Source: Nemertoderma westbladi (lineage: Eukaryota; Xenacoelomorpha; Nemertodermatida; Nemertodermatidae). Taken from it: 64,000 bases of DNA. Made by a program: the position numbers and the translations under genes. The stretch lies in NCBI GenBank assembly GCA_032718475.1, contig JAUCBJ010008027.1, positions 1 to 64,000 of the forward strand. Direction: 5' to 3'. Under the pieces are notes generated by a model. The model searched no databases and was not told the DNA's origin. It worked only from the letters and a program-made list of their open reading frames with translations. Below, piece after piece: positions 33,416 to 44,422 of the stretch. The stretch's first letter is position 1. Each line of letters starts with the position of its first letter.

Positions 33416-34905
33416 GTTGCCGTTATCCCTACACCAGGGGGGAAAAACGCCGATGCTGGAGACGTGACTTTACAGACCACCGAGCCCCGGCCAGTCACCG
33501 GATATTGATTGTGGAGAAGGAATGATTTCTGAGATGCAGTTTGCGGTTGAGAAAAAGCTGCATTAGTTGGATATACTCTTTAATGTAACTGAACTCTGTT
33601 GAACCTGATTGAGAATAATTTTGGGCTTCCCCAAACCAATATACACCAAATATTCACAATAATTATACACGACAATATAAATCCCTACAGTATATTATTT
33701 AATTACCCACTGTTCGCTCAGATTTTAGCCTACCTAATGTTCCCCAGATTTTCCCTCGGTCCTAGTCTTTGGTGCCGTAGTGTCGGTGTCGGTCGACCCT
33801 GTTGCGTGTCCGTTCCACCCCTCCCGAACCCCGAAGGGTTCGATCATCGAGAACCAGCACGGCTTGGCTAAGGGTCGGTCCAGTCGGTAGACTCTGTTGC
33901 GTATCCGTACCACCCCTCTCGAACCCCGAAGGGATTGGTCATCGAGAACCAGTACGGCTTGGCTAGGAGTCTGTCGTGTCGGTGGACCCGTTCGCGTGTC
34001 CGTCCCACCCCTCACGAACCCCGAAGGGAACGATCATCGAGAACCAGTACGGCTTGGCTAGGGGTCCGTCGGTTCATTGCAGAGACCCAACCACCTAGGC
34101 TTTCCGAGTCCTTATTCAGGCTCGTAGTCGCTTCGGCAGCCAAGAAACTGCTCCGAACAGTCGGTAGGCCAGTAGAGTCTAGTCCTTTGTCTTTCGACCC
34201 CGTCGCGTGTCCGTCCCACCCCTCACGGACCCCGAAGGGAACGATCATCAAGAACCAGTACGGCTTGGCTAAGGGGTCTGTCGTCGGTTCCCGTCGCAAG
34301 TCCCTGGTACAAGCAGCCGGCGTTCCGATGTCCTTTTCAGGCTCGTAATAACTGCTGTTGACCAGAGACCGCTAAGGGCAGTCCTCGTCAAACTCTTCCT
34401 CTGTAAGTCGGCCACCCTTTCGCGTGTCTGTCCCACCCCTCGCAAACCCCGAAGGGATCGGTCATCGAGAACCAGTACGGCTTGGCTAAGGGGGCTGTCG
34501 TCTCCTGTCGCAAATCCCTGACGCAAGCAGCCAGCGTTCCGATGTCCTTTTCAGGCTTGTAATAACTGCTGTTGGCCAGGGACCGCTAAGGGCAGTCCTT
34601 GTCCTTTAGGCCTGGCGCGTTACCAAATCCACCCCTACAGGCAGCAGGAAGTTGGCCAGGGCCTAATAGTAATCAGGCTAATCTGAATACTGCTTGAATT
34701 TTCCATCCCCCCTGGCCCTTATAAATATGAAATTATTCCCATACCCTGTAAGTTGCCCCAAAGTTCGCCCATAAATCGCCCCCAGTTTATAGAATGTGCC
34801 CAAAACCCGTGGTCCTGCACCCAGTAGTAATATCGGAATAATCAATTTTAATAAATACAAAAAATATTCAACTCGCGTTTAAGAAAAGTTGAAATACCGC
34901 GAACA
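33416..34905 (-). repeat. 3' LTR of element A (1490 bp)
   Basis: Sense strand TGTTC...CAACA. Near-identical to 44423-45688 apart from extra tandem sub-repeats of about 80 bp (landmark AACCCCGAAGGGAACGATCA followed by GAGAACCAGTACGGCTTGGC), of which this LTR has more. It is preceded in the sense direction by a purine-rich tract. Confidence 0.93.
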
Positions 34906-34925
34906 GTCCTCCCCAATGACCTTCG
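34906..34925 (-). promoter_or_regulatory. Polypurine tract of element A
   Basis: The sense strand reads TTGGGGAGGAC directly before the TGTTC of the 3' LTR. This is the plus-strand DNA primer site of LTR retrotransposons. Confidence 0.75.
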
Positions 34926-35080
34926 TGAGGTCTATCGGTAGAATGAGTTTGCGTAGGTCATTCCCAATATAAAAAACCCAAATTTAATATTGCATAGTTT
35001 GATTAATTTGGCCTAGAGTTTATATATATATATGTATAAAAATAAATGTTCAATAAATGTTCCTGGAATATCCCGATCCA

Positions 35081-35932
35081 CTATTTCTTTCTGTGATATG
35101 CCTTTCGCCTCTTTGCCCGTCGACTCTCATCGATCACTATAGCTGGTAGAGGAGAGTCAACATCCATCGTGAGCAATGCTTCGGCTTGTCTCCTGGCGGC
35201 TCTTTCGATGGCATTGGGATCATATCGGTTCGTCTTTCCAACTCGGACTTGCGTGCCTCTAGGAACCACTCTCCGTCACCGAACTCCTCTTTATACGAGT
35301 ATAATCGTCTAATGACTTCAAATGGGCCGAATAATCCGGCACTCAGTAGCAGATCCACGTAATGGAAAGGTAGCGTGGCCGACGTGTGGAGGCGTTCCGG
35401 GAAGGAGAAATACCCGCACGCCATCTCCTGCGCAATATTCCGAGCGTTCCTCCGTACTTTTCCTGGTAGTCATCGTGATTCTGGATGATCGATATGCGTT
35501 CCTCTCGTAGCGTCGCCGTACACTCCGATAGGTTTCCCCAGTGGGTGAGGTACGTACTCTTGTCTCGACGAAACTTTGACATCTCACCAACGTAATCGCT
35601 TTCGAGGTGGGTGTCGCGTTTCCCTCGTTGTCGTAGATCAAACATTGGGATTTGTAGACGCTTTGCTGGAACGTTTCCCAAAACGACGACTCGTCCCCAC
35701 CGGTTGCCTTTGTGTTCCGAGTTCTTTTCAGTCTCGTACTAGCATCGGCTAACCGGAGGGCTCGTAGATTCTTGGAATCCGGTCCCTCTCGCCCGGTGAA
35801 TTTAATGACTCGCACGTTCTTATTTAGCAGGGTACTCCAATTTGTATCAAAGTCAGGGGATCCAGGTTGCGAATATTCCAGTAGATCTATCGTGTTACGT
35901 AATTCGCCGATAATTTGGCGATTTGGGTCCAT
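35081..35932 (-). pseudogene. Extra ORF between integrase and 3' LTR of element A
   Basis: An ATG at 35932 opens 204 codons (MDPNRQIIGELRNTIDLLEY). Other frames in the same region look equally protein-like and probably belong to the same ancestral gene with frame breaks: 35681-35343, 35424-35137 (HYVDLLLSAGLFGPFEVIRR), and 35269-35081, which ends in a basic tail (ESRRAKRRKAYHRKK). No domain is recognised and no envelope features are seen (no clear signal peptide, no transmembrane helix). The position is where some BEL/Pao and other LTR elements carry an extra gene. The basic tail suggests nucleic-acid binding or nuclear entry, which is inference. Confidence 0.5.
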
Positions 35933-37178
35933 ATTTACGATTAAAAATTATATCCGTTACAAATTAGATCAGTTAATTATAAGTCCAGAAAGTCTGAAAC
36001 TATAGCGATTGCAGAATAATTCAGTTTATTTTTTAGTTCAGTTTATTAATAACATTGCTATATAGGCATCTATCATCTCATTGCTAATACATTCAGCATT
36101 TACAGTTACTATAGCTATACATTAATATCCAACCAGTTTTTTATGACTTTTTTGTCCTTTCCAATTCTTTCTTTAGACTTTTTATACCTTTTTTTTGTCT
36201 TTTTTCATTTCTCTTTATTATTTCATCTCATTTCATTTATTTCAACACATTTCAACACATTTAGTTCCACCATTTATTTCTCAATTTTGTTTATTTCCAC
36301 ATCATCATTGGGGTTATAGCCCCCCGGCTATCATCATTTGTTATAAGCGCAGCACCAGGGTGCGCATCATTACATTTTCATCAGCATACGCGTCATCATT
36401 CAGGTTTATAGTAGAGTTGTCTGATCCTTTTCATCATTTCCAACTACATTCAATCATCTTCTTTGGTAAATCTTTGTCGTGGAAGGGGTGTTCTGCGGCA
36501 ATCTGGGATCTACAGCTGGACTCGTTACACCGCCTACGCCCCAAACTGCACACGTAACGGACAATGAAGACGCTAGGAGTGAAGTCACGTGGATGCACCA
36601 GGGACCCACCAGAATAACACTCCCAACAACATAAAGCTCAGTCGACGAAGTCATGTGGGATGGGGTTACGCAACATTCTGGGATCTACAGCTGGACTCGT
36701 TACACCGCCTACGCCCCAAAATCCACGCAACGGTCCCACCAGAATAACGCGACTGAGAAACATAAAACCCTCTATCGTCGAAGTCACGTGGATGCACCAT
36801 GGACCCACCAGAATAACGGGATAGAGGGGGTGTTGCGCGGCAATCCGGGATCTACAGCTGGACTAGTTACACCGCCTACGCCCCAAACTGCGCACGCAAC
36901 GGACAACATAACATACTGCAATGAATACAATGAATTCCACTTCAAATCTTTACCATTTCCAATAATCCAATATCGTTGGTCCCGATGACCAAAATCAGGG
37001 TAAACAATGCATAAACGACCCTGCGTCAGTCGAAACGTCTGCAGGGTGATGCTGGACTCCACATAACACACGAGGAAACACAAATACCATTGCGTGGTTA
37101 CAGTTGGTTTAAGGGGGGTCCATTTTCATTGTCGATAAATCACAGTTTAAAAGAGTTTGTCAACAGGATGAGAAGGGT
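35933..37178. repeat. Element A spacer with a roughly 175-bp triplicate repeat
   Basis: No gene. Three imperfect direct copies lie at about 36480-36900, each with GGGATCTACAGCTGGACT, CACCGCCTACGCCCC and CACCAGAATAAC. The remainder is AT-rich. Confidence 0.7.
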
Positions 37179-38607
37179 TTAAACACATTTGTCATTGTCA
37201 CCAATGTCCGCAGCAGGATCTTGAGTAGGGAACTTATCACCTCTCGTAGAGTCACCGCTATCATTGCCTTCGAGAAGGCACAGCCTCTGGATAGGGCGTT
37301 GGTAGTGGCCCTTTGCCGTTCGTATCGTCACAGTCCTCGCAAGTCCGTCTTTGCTCGGATGTATTGCCGCGACTCGCGCCACAGGCCAGTGGACGCGGTC
37401 TTTGAGATCTTCTTTTACTAATACCATGTCGCCAACTGCGACATTCCTGTAGGTGTTGTTCCACTTCCTCCTGGTCTGGAGGGTTATGAGGTACTCCTGG
37501 GCCCAGATTCTCCACCAATGCGCTGCCAACGCTTGGGCCTTCTTCCAATTTGTATGTCTCGCGATCTTGTTGGGATCCGGGAACATGGTCTCTGGGAGAA
37601 CGTGAGTTTTGGGTCTCCCCAGTAGGTGGTTAGGAGTGAGGGGCTCCAGGTCTGTGGGGTCGTCGCGGATCGGGACAATGGGTCGGTTGTTCAGGGTAGC
37701 CGTGATCTCGCAGAATGTTGTGCGGAGGGTGTCATGGGTTACCCGTGTGTCTCCTAGAGCGACGCGCATGGATCGTTTCACTAGGTCGATCAGTTTCTCC
37801 CATACCCCGCTCATATGGGGTGCTAAGGGGGTCTGGAAGTGCCACTGTATCTGGTGTTCCTTCCAGACTTGGGATGCGGTGTTGTCGGTAAACCATCCCT
37901 CGATCGCCTCTCTAAGTTCTCGTTCTCCTTCCCACAAAGATTGTACCATTATCGGAATACATGTAGCGACATGTCCCGTTGTTCGCCACGAACCGACGCA
38001 GAGCGTTGATGAATGCGTGTTGCGTCAGGCTTACCACAATATCTAGGTAGATTGCCCTAGACCTTAGGCAGGTGAAGATGGCTCCCCAGCATTTGATGTT
38101 GGATCGTCGTTCGATGACCGTAAACGGTCCGAAACAGTCCACTCCGGTGACGTAGAACAGTGGGGAATCTGCTTGTAGACGGGTGGCTGGTAAGTCGGCC
38201 ATCTTTTGGGTGATTGGTGGCGCTAGATATCTTCTGCAGGTAAAGCAACGTTTCAACACTTTCCGGATCAGTGGCTGGATGTGGGTGATCCAATATCTTT
38301 GTCTTATATTAGCTATAATCCAGTTCTGTCCTGCGTGATGGTTGTCCTCGTGACATTGTAGAATTAATAGCTTAGCTAGTGTCGACGTTCCGGGCAGAAG
38401 CGCCGGGTATTTAACCTCATATTCGACCGGGGCGTTTGCCATCCGGGTATTCAGTCGGATTAGTCCGTCCTCTCCCATCATTGGTCTCAGTTGGTAGACT
38501 GGGCTGTCCGGTTTCAAGGTTTTGCCCGCACTAAGTTGTTCCCATTCATCGGGGAAACTTTCTCTCTGGACATATCTAACGATACACTTCTCCGCGATAA
38601 TGAGTTC
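37179..38607 (-). pseudogene. Element A integrase, frameshifted
   Basis: Continuing the pol frame after the stop at 38608, the minus strand encodes the zinc-binding HHCC region (CHEDNHHAGQ ... CFTCRRY), then the catalytic core with D in GVDCFGP, D in YSDNGTIF and E in MSGVWEKLI. Near 37925-37940 the frame shifts by one base: the first part stops at 37912 and the second continues from 37949 to the stop at 37179. The C-terminal part has RPIQRLCLLE, the usual end of BEL integrases. All three catalytic acidic residues are visible, but the frameshift falls between the second Asp and the Glu. Integrase inserts the cDNA copy into the chromosome. Confidence 0.85.
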
Positions 38608-41178
38608 TTATATATTCCGTTGAACTATCGGCTTGTTGTCTTTCCACCGTAGGAAGTTACGAAGGGTTATAACGTGGTGGATGAGCCGTCTCATTGATGA
38701 AGTTCGCTCGATCAACAGATGTAAAGACGCTGCTGGTTGAGTGATCGTCGCGACGTTATAGTGCCTGCCCGAGTCCTTTGCAGGCTCAGTCAGACAACTA
38801 TAAATTTCCACTGCGTGGCTTCGATGGATTTTACGGATCTCTTTATCGTCCTCGGAGTATTTTCCGCTATCGAGTTCGGGGTCGAATTGGGTACTCCATG
38901 TTAATTGTGGCTGCTGTAGGAATTCCGGACCTGTAAGCCAGAGTTTACTTTTACCGAGTTGTTTTGGGGTGGCGCCTCGGCTTGATAAGTTCGCTGGGTT
39001 TTCTTTCCCATTCACATGGTGCCACTGTTCTCGGCCAGTACACTGTTTAATCTCCGTGGCTCGGTTCGCAACAAACGTGGTGTGACGCCGTGATGGAGAA
39101 TGGAGATAATAGAGAACGATACTCGAATCGACCCAGAAGTGTTGAGATTCGATGAGGATTCGTAGGTTCCGCATGACCATGCGGTTCTGTCTTACTGCCC
39201 AAACTGCAGCCTGTAGCTCGAGTCTTGGAATCGTTGCTACGAATTCCATGGATACTGTCTTGGCTTTAGAGAATAAGAAGCTCGTATCGCCGTTTCCATC
39301 GTTGCTTAGTCTTCGTAAGAAGGTGACTACACCGATTCCGGTATTCGAAGCATCCGAAAAGGTATGGAGCTGGAAGATATCGGTGGGTAGTTTATCGAGG
39401 AAGAACGGTCGAGGGATCCGCATAAGATGTAGGTGTTTGAGCTGCTCCGTCCATTTTCTCCATTTGACGCTGAGGTGTGGGGGGAGTTCTTCGTCCCATC
39501 CCAGTCCTTCTATCCACATTTCCTTAATCAGGTTCATTCCGGCCAAGGTTACTGGAGATATGAAATTTAGTGGGTCGAAGATGGCGCTTTTTATCGACAA
39601 ACATCCCCTTTTCGTCATAGGCTTGGATAGGGGTTTATATTTGAAAATAAATTCGTCTGATTCTATGTCCCATTCAATCCCGAGTACATGGTGTTCCACA
39701 TCCTCTGAGTACATTTTGTTGTTGTCCAGTCGGATGTCCTCCGGAAACTTTTCCATAAGTTTCTTGTCGTGGGATCTGAACTTCACGAGCGGGAAACCTC
39801 CTTTCTTTAAGCATTCTACCATCCCCATTGCTAGCCGATATGCCTCATCCACATTATCCGCGCCGGCGCATCCGTCGTCTACGTAGAAGCATCGTCGGAT
39901 GGTTTCTATGACGATTGGAGGGAACTCGTTTTCGCACATAGTTGCCGTCCTCTTCAGCATGTCACTACATGCTACCGGCAAGTCCTTAGCGCCGAAGATC
40001 CTGACGACCATACGCATTACGTCTACGTCCTTTATTGTAAGTTGACTAATCTCCTGTTGAGTTAGTGTTTTATCCGTCCATAGGATACGTAGACAGTCTG
40101 TTTCTCTTGGTAGCGTACGAACCTGATGAAACATGGCTTTGATGTCGCAGGTGAATGCTATCCGGTTTTCTCTGAACCTGATCAATACGCCAATGAGTGT
40201 ACTATATATGTTGGGTCCCGTATAAAGCTGACTATTCAGGGATTCGCCTTGATACATAGCAGCGGCATCATTGACTACTCGGATTTTCCCGCCCTTCCGG
40301 GCTTCTACCACATAGTGGGTTGGAAGATAATATGTTCTTTTACCACCTTGCAATTCATTTCGTGGTACCATTTCTGCTAATCCATCGTCGAGATATCCTT
40401 GGATTACGGTATTATATTTCTCCTTTATCTCGGCTTGGTCATTCAGCCGGCGGAGAATTCCCTTAAGTCGCCTAAGGGCCATGTTAGCGTTGTTTGCCAT
40501 TGGTTTGTTCGGGTCCTTCCATAACATGGATGAACACCAGTGTCCGTCGTTGAACGTGGCCTGGTCCAGGACATCCATACAATATCGATCTTCCTTGGAC
40601 GGGTTTTCGTCCTTTTCAGCAAACTCTTGGGTCTCTAGATTAAAGTATTTAGTCATCTCTTGCTGGGTTTTTTCGGTCTCAAGAAATAAATCCTCATTGA
40701 GGTCTGTAGCTGAGCAATAACCCACGGATGTTACATTTTCTTTAATCTGACATTTAGGAAGGTATGTATAGGTATCAGTAGTCTCTTCCTTGATGCCGCA
40801 GAGGGTCCATCCCATTATTGTTCGTTCAGTGTAAAAGCCATCATCCTTTTTTATGGATCGGGCGACATCTCCGGTTGGTATGTGTAATTCCGGTGTATCA
40901 AGTCTGATCAGTAGGGTGATGCGGTTTACGTCCAACTGCGGACACCTCAGATCTACATCGTCTCGGCCCAATTGTATGAGGGGGGCGTACTCGGCTGATT
41001 GTCGGAACCGCACTCGGAGGTCTGTGTGTACCAAGGCGTTCTTGATGGTTAACCTAACCGTTTCGTAGCCCTTCATTACTCCTTCCATCTGGAGTTGCAC
41101 CTCCCCGGACTCTACCTCTTTGTTATCGGTGATGGTTTGTATGGGCCGTTTACAAGGTGCATATTCTAGTCCGAGTTG
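38608..41178 (-). pseudogene. Element A reverse transcriptase and RNase H
   Basis: About 856 codons in the same frame as the upstream gag-protease, from just after the UAG at 41179-41181 to the UAA at 38608-38610; the first ATG is at 41100. The post-protease region (RTIMGWTLCGIKEE) is followed by RT motifs typical of BEL/Pao: GGKIRVVNDAAAMYQG, GPNIYSTLIGVLIRFRENRI, FTCDIKAMFHQV (catalytic Asp) and FYVDD (catalytic Asp pair, near 39880). RNase H follows with HTFSDASNTGIG, WVDSSIVLYYLHS and WHHVNGKENPANLSSRG. It makes cDNA from element RNA in cytoplasmic particles. The UAA before integrase replaces a conserved position and looks like a nonsense mutation. Confidence 0.88.
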
Positions 41179-43986
41179 CTAGAGGAAATCCCGGTCGATG
41201 ATGGTTCCGTCAGACCCTTTATCAAGGAACGCGAGTGTCGTCAGGGATTTGCCAACTCCTTGAATCCTTACTGGGATCACCTTTGCAAAGACCATGTAAC
41301 GGCAATTTATAAGATTAATCGTGGCTGAAATATTTGTTACTTGTGGTTTATCGGTGGAGATTTTAAATGGATTGGTTTCTCTCCGTTGGGTTGTCCGGGT
41401 TCCTTTGAAAACGTGGTTCGTTTCTCCTCTTCGCTTGGCTTTGATCCGAAAGGGGAGGGTAGTGAAATCGAAGTTTGCGGGGATGTGGAGGAGCGTGTGA
41501 TGACGTAGGTCGTTACAGACCGCACAGCATGATCTTTGGTCACAATCCCGAACATAGTGACCCGTACCAAGACACCGGAAGCATCCTCGGTGTTTCATAA
41601 TCGCTTCGAAGCGTGGGACGAGTTCGGCAAACTGGAACTTCCTGCAGAATTCAACTTTATGTTTCTCTCCACAATAGAGACAGAGCAGGGAATTTGTGAT
41701 GCCTTCCCTCTCGGGTGCCCAATTCGCGAGATAACATGCCCATTCCTCGGCGGATGTCGGTTCCTTGTAGTCTTCATCGTCGGAATCCTCGGCCATGGTT
41801 ATGGCCATCGTACTCACCGGTGGGGGGCGGAATCTTGGTTTTGGAGGGGGTATCTTACTCCTGGAGTTGCTCTCTATTCCGTCCAACTTGGCGAGACTCT
41901 GTTTTGAAAACATCGAGTCATTCATGGCTTCGGAGATATTGTCCAGGAATGCCGACATTTCAAGGAAGCTGGGGTCTCGATCTGGATGTCTGCGCCGGAG
42001 ATCTACGCATTTATAGGCCCACTTACTTTGTAGCCATCCGGGGAACTTCCGGGCGATCTGTCGGAGGTTTAGAATGTTGTTCACCTGGTCCTCCTTATTT
42101 AAGGGTTTCAGAGTATAGTAGGCATCCTTCATTGAGTCAGAGAATTCCTGGATGTTCTGTGGGTCCCCTAGTGATCCCGCATCCTGTATCAGTCTCTCTA
42201 GAGTTTTATTAATTATAGTTCCGGTATTTCCGTATCTTTTATCTAGAGTTTTCCATGCGTCATAGTATGCCTCATGAGAACCTCCCTCAAAACATGCAAT
42301 AATTCGGCGTGGTTTGTCACCCAGGTATTGCGATAAATATACCAATTTCTGTGCGTCGGCTATGTCCGTTGATCCAATCTGCGCAAAGAACCGTTTCTTG
42401 AATCTGAGGTAATCGATGGGATCTCCTTCGAAGGTGCGGATCTTTATCTTGGGCATGGCAAGGCGGTTTTCTAATGCCCAGATAATGCCGACGTCGTCTG
42501 AACTGGAGTGACTCGGAGGGTTATAGTTATTGGCACTCTCTCCCATACTCGATGGATCAATGATAGGTGGAGTTTTAATGATGACGCGACTACGGGTTTG
42601 TGGTGTGGATGTAAACGGGTTGTTGGATCGAGGAGTGGCGTCCCGTTCCAAGTCCCTTTCAGGCTCGTACTTGGGTACACTCGTTGCCGTGGGGTTGGAT
42701 GGGAAATACGGTTCCTCATTTTTAAGCGTAGCCGGTGGCGGATGGAACACCGGTGCTTGTGCCAATAACGTAGACTGTATGGTAGGCGGGATCTTGGGTT
42801 TCGGAAGTTTCGCCGCTGTTGGTGTAAATGACTTCTCTAATTCCGGTACCGGGATTGGTTCATATTCCTGATCTATATCCCTTTCCCAGTCCTCATATAG
42901 TTGAATATCTCGTTCTATAAGTGCGGCTTCGTATTCCGCGAGTTTCGCAATATCCGCTTTCTTTTTGTGGGTGAGAATCGCTTGGGCCTCAGCGTGTTGT
43001 TTACGCATTTCTGCTTCCCATTTACGTTGTTCAATCTCTTGTTTGGCCTCTCGTTCACGTTGTTCAGCTTCCCGTTTGGCCTCTCGTTCACGTCGTTCAG
43101 CCTCCTGTCTATGTTGTTCGGCCTCCTGTCTACGTTGTTCGGCCTGCTGTTCAGCCTCCTGTCTATGTTGTTCGGCCTCCTGTCTACGTTGTTCAGCCTG
43201 CCATTCAGCCTCCCATTTGGCCTCTCGTTCACGTCGTTCAGCCTCCTGTATATGTTGTTCGGCCTCCTGTCTACGTTATTCGGCCTGCCGTTCCGTTTCT
43301 GTCAATGTTGTTCGGCCCGTTGTTCGACCTCTTGTTCGGCCTCCCGTTTTTGCATTTCGGCGGCTAATATATCTTGCTCGGTTCGCAGTTGAACGTACTC
43401 GTCTTCCATCCGAGCTTTGAGGGCTAACGCCTTCTGTTCTCGTAGCTGGTCTCGGAGTGGCTGACCCCCTTGAGAACCGGACTGAACCGGACACTGTGCT
43501 CCTAGCGCTGGAGTGCTAATTTCTAGAGGACCCCGATCTCCTTCTGTGTACTGCTGTCCTGGTGCTGGAGGTTCGCACTGATTCTGCGTCTGTTCTTTCA
43601 GCTCTCTTGTAGTACTGTTCTTCATAGCCTCTCACAAGGCTGAGGGTCCTCCGGTGTTGTTTGCGGAACCCATCTAGATGTACAACATGTTCTTCTAACC
43701 TGGAGTAGTTTTCCTGATCGGTGGAGGGAACGAGCTCTTGGTACGCCTGTATCATTCTTTCATATCGCTGTAAGATATTTCGGATACTTTGAAGCTGAGT
43801 TTGTACCTCATTGAGGGGGGTTTTGACTCCCTTGAGTTGTTTCTCCATCCGTTGATACGCTCGAGTTACTCCGCCTTTGAGAGCCCCTAGTCGACGGGTC
43901 ATGTTCTTGACGTTCGGTACCTCGTCGGCTTCCGAGTCTGTGTGGTGATCCATCTCGTCGGTATCGGATACGTTATTTGTCGTCAT
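41179..43986 (-). pseudogene. Element A gag and protease
   Basis: Gag starts at ATG 43986. The first segment runs to 43516. A second (43625-43302) and a third (from about 43276; first ATG 43008) continue it with two frame changes and an in-frame stop near 43277, in a Glu/Gln/Arg-rich coiled coil encoded by short tandem repeats. From 43008 to 41179 the frame is clean: DUF1759-type gag (PKIKIRTFEGDPIDYLRFKK, LDKRYGNTGTIINKTLERLI), zinc knuckles (CLYCGEKHKVEFC, CFRCLGTGHYVRDC, CCAVCNDLRHHTLLH), and protease with LDKGSDGTIID. That active site has Lys where Thr or Ser is expected (D-T/S-G). The frame ends at UAG 41179-41181, after which the same frame continues into RT. Confidence 0.82.
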
Positions 43987-44174
43987 TGTAGCGCCTCATC
44001 GATAGCTAGATATGTGATGTCATAAAACAGTTCCTCGTAGGTATTGTACTCAGCTTGGACCACCCGAACGGTAATCCTGAATCGTCCGACGTTCATTCCT
44101 TGTACTTCAACTTCGACGTGCCAGATTCCTGGCTCAACTTGGATTATATCAATGGGTGTGATTGATACTTCCAT
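43983..44174 (-). CDS. Small upstream ORF overlapping the element A gag start (ATGA)
   Basis: 63 codons (MEVSITPIDIIQVEPGIWHV ...) between the 5' LTR and gag. Its UGA (43983-43985) overlaps the gag ATG (43984-43986) as ATGA. It could be a leader ORF whose termination feeds gag initiation, or chance. I know of no match to the peptide. Confidence 0.35.
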   Translation of the reverse strand: MEVSITPIDIIQVEPGIWHVEVEVQGMNVGRFRITVRVVQAEYNTYEELFYDITYLAIDEALQ

Positions 44175-44422
44175 TCCCTGTTAACAACTCTCCAAATATG
44201 TGATCTGCCGACTACGAGTTGGTTAGATCGAGTTTGTTGATTAATTAAACCACGACTTTGTCTTAACTCAAATACCAGAGTTTCCTCGTAGTGGGTGCTG
44301 GCAAGCACGTAGAGAGTTTTGAAGAGTATTGTAGGATTCTCAACCTCCACCAGTTGAAGTTGGCCGCGTTTTATTCTCAATTTTGACACCCTGTCAAAAT
44401 TGACCGTAATTATTCTCAATTT

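Noticed and set aside
33816-33860. tRNA-like B-box in the LTR (GGTTCGATCATCGAGAACC)
   Set aside because: It is a short hairpin in one sub-repeat only; no acceptor stem or anticodon arm can be folded around it.
33599-34526. Several overlapping frames within and duplicated in both LTRs of element A
   Set aside because: They lie in LTR sub-repeats and differ by copy number; LTRs of this class do not encode proteins there.
33411-34905. Treating the LTR at 33416-34905 as the 5' LTR of element B
   Set aside because: The polypurine tract, paired LTR and GCAAG duplication assign it to element A; closeness to the gag of B results from the insertion point.
39152-39886. 244-codon plus-strand frame
   Set aside because: It is antisense to RT/RNase H of element A.
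34906-44422. Endogenous retrovirus with an envelope gene
   Set aside because: The RT motifs, gag type and integrase C-terminus are of BEL/Pao type, and the 3' ORF shows no signal peptide or transmembrane pattern.
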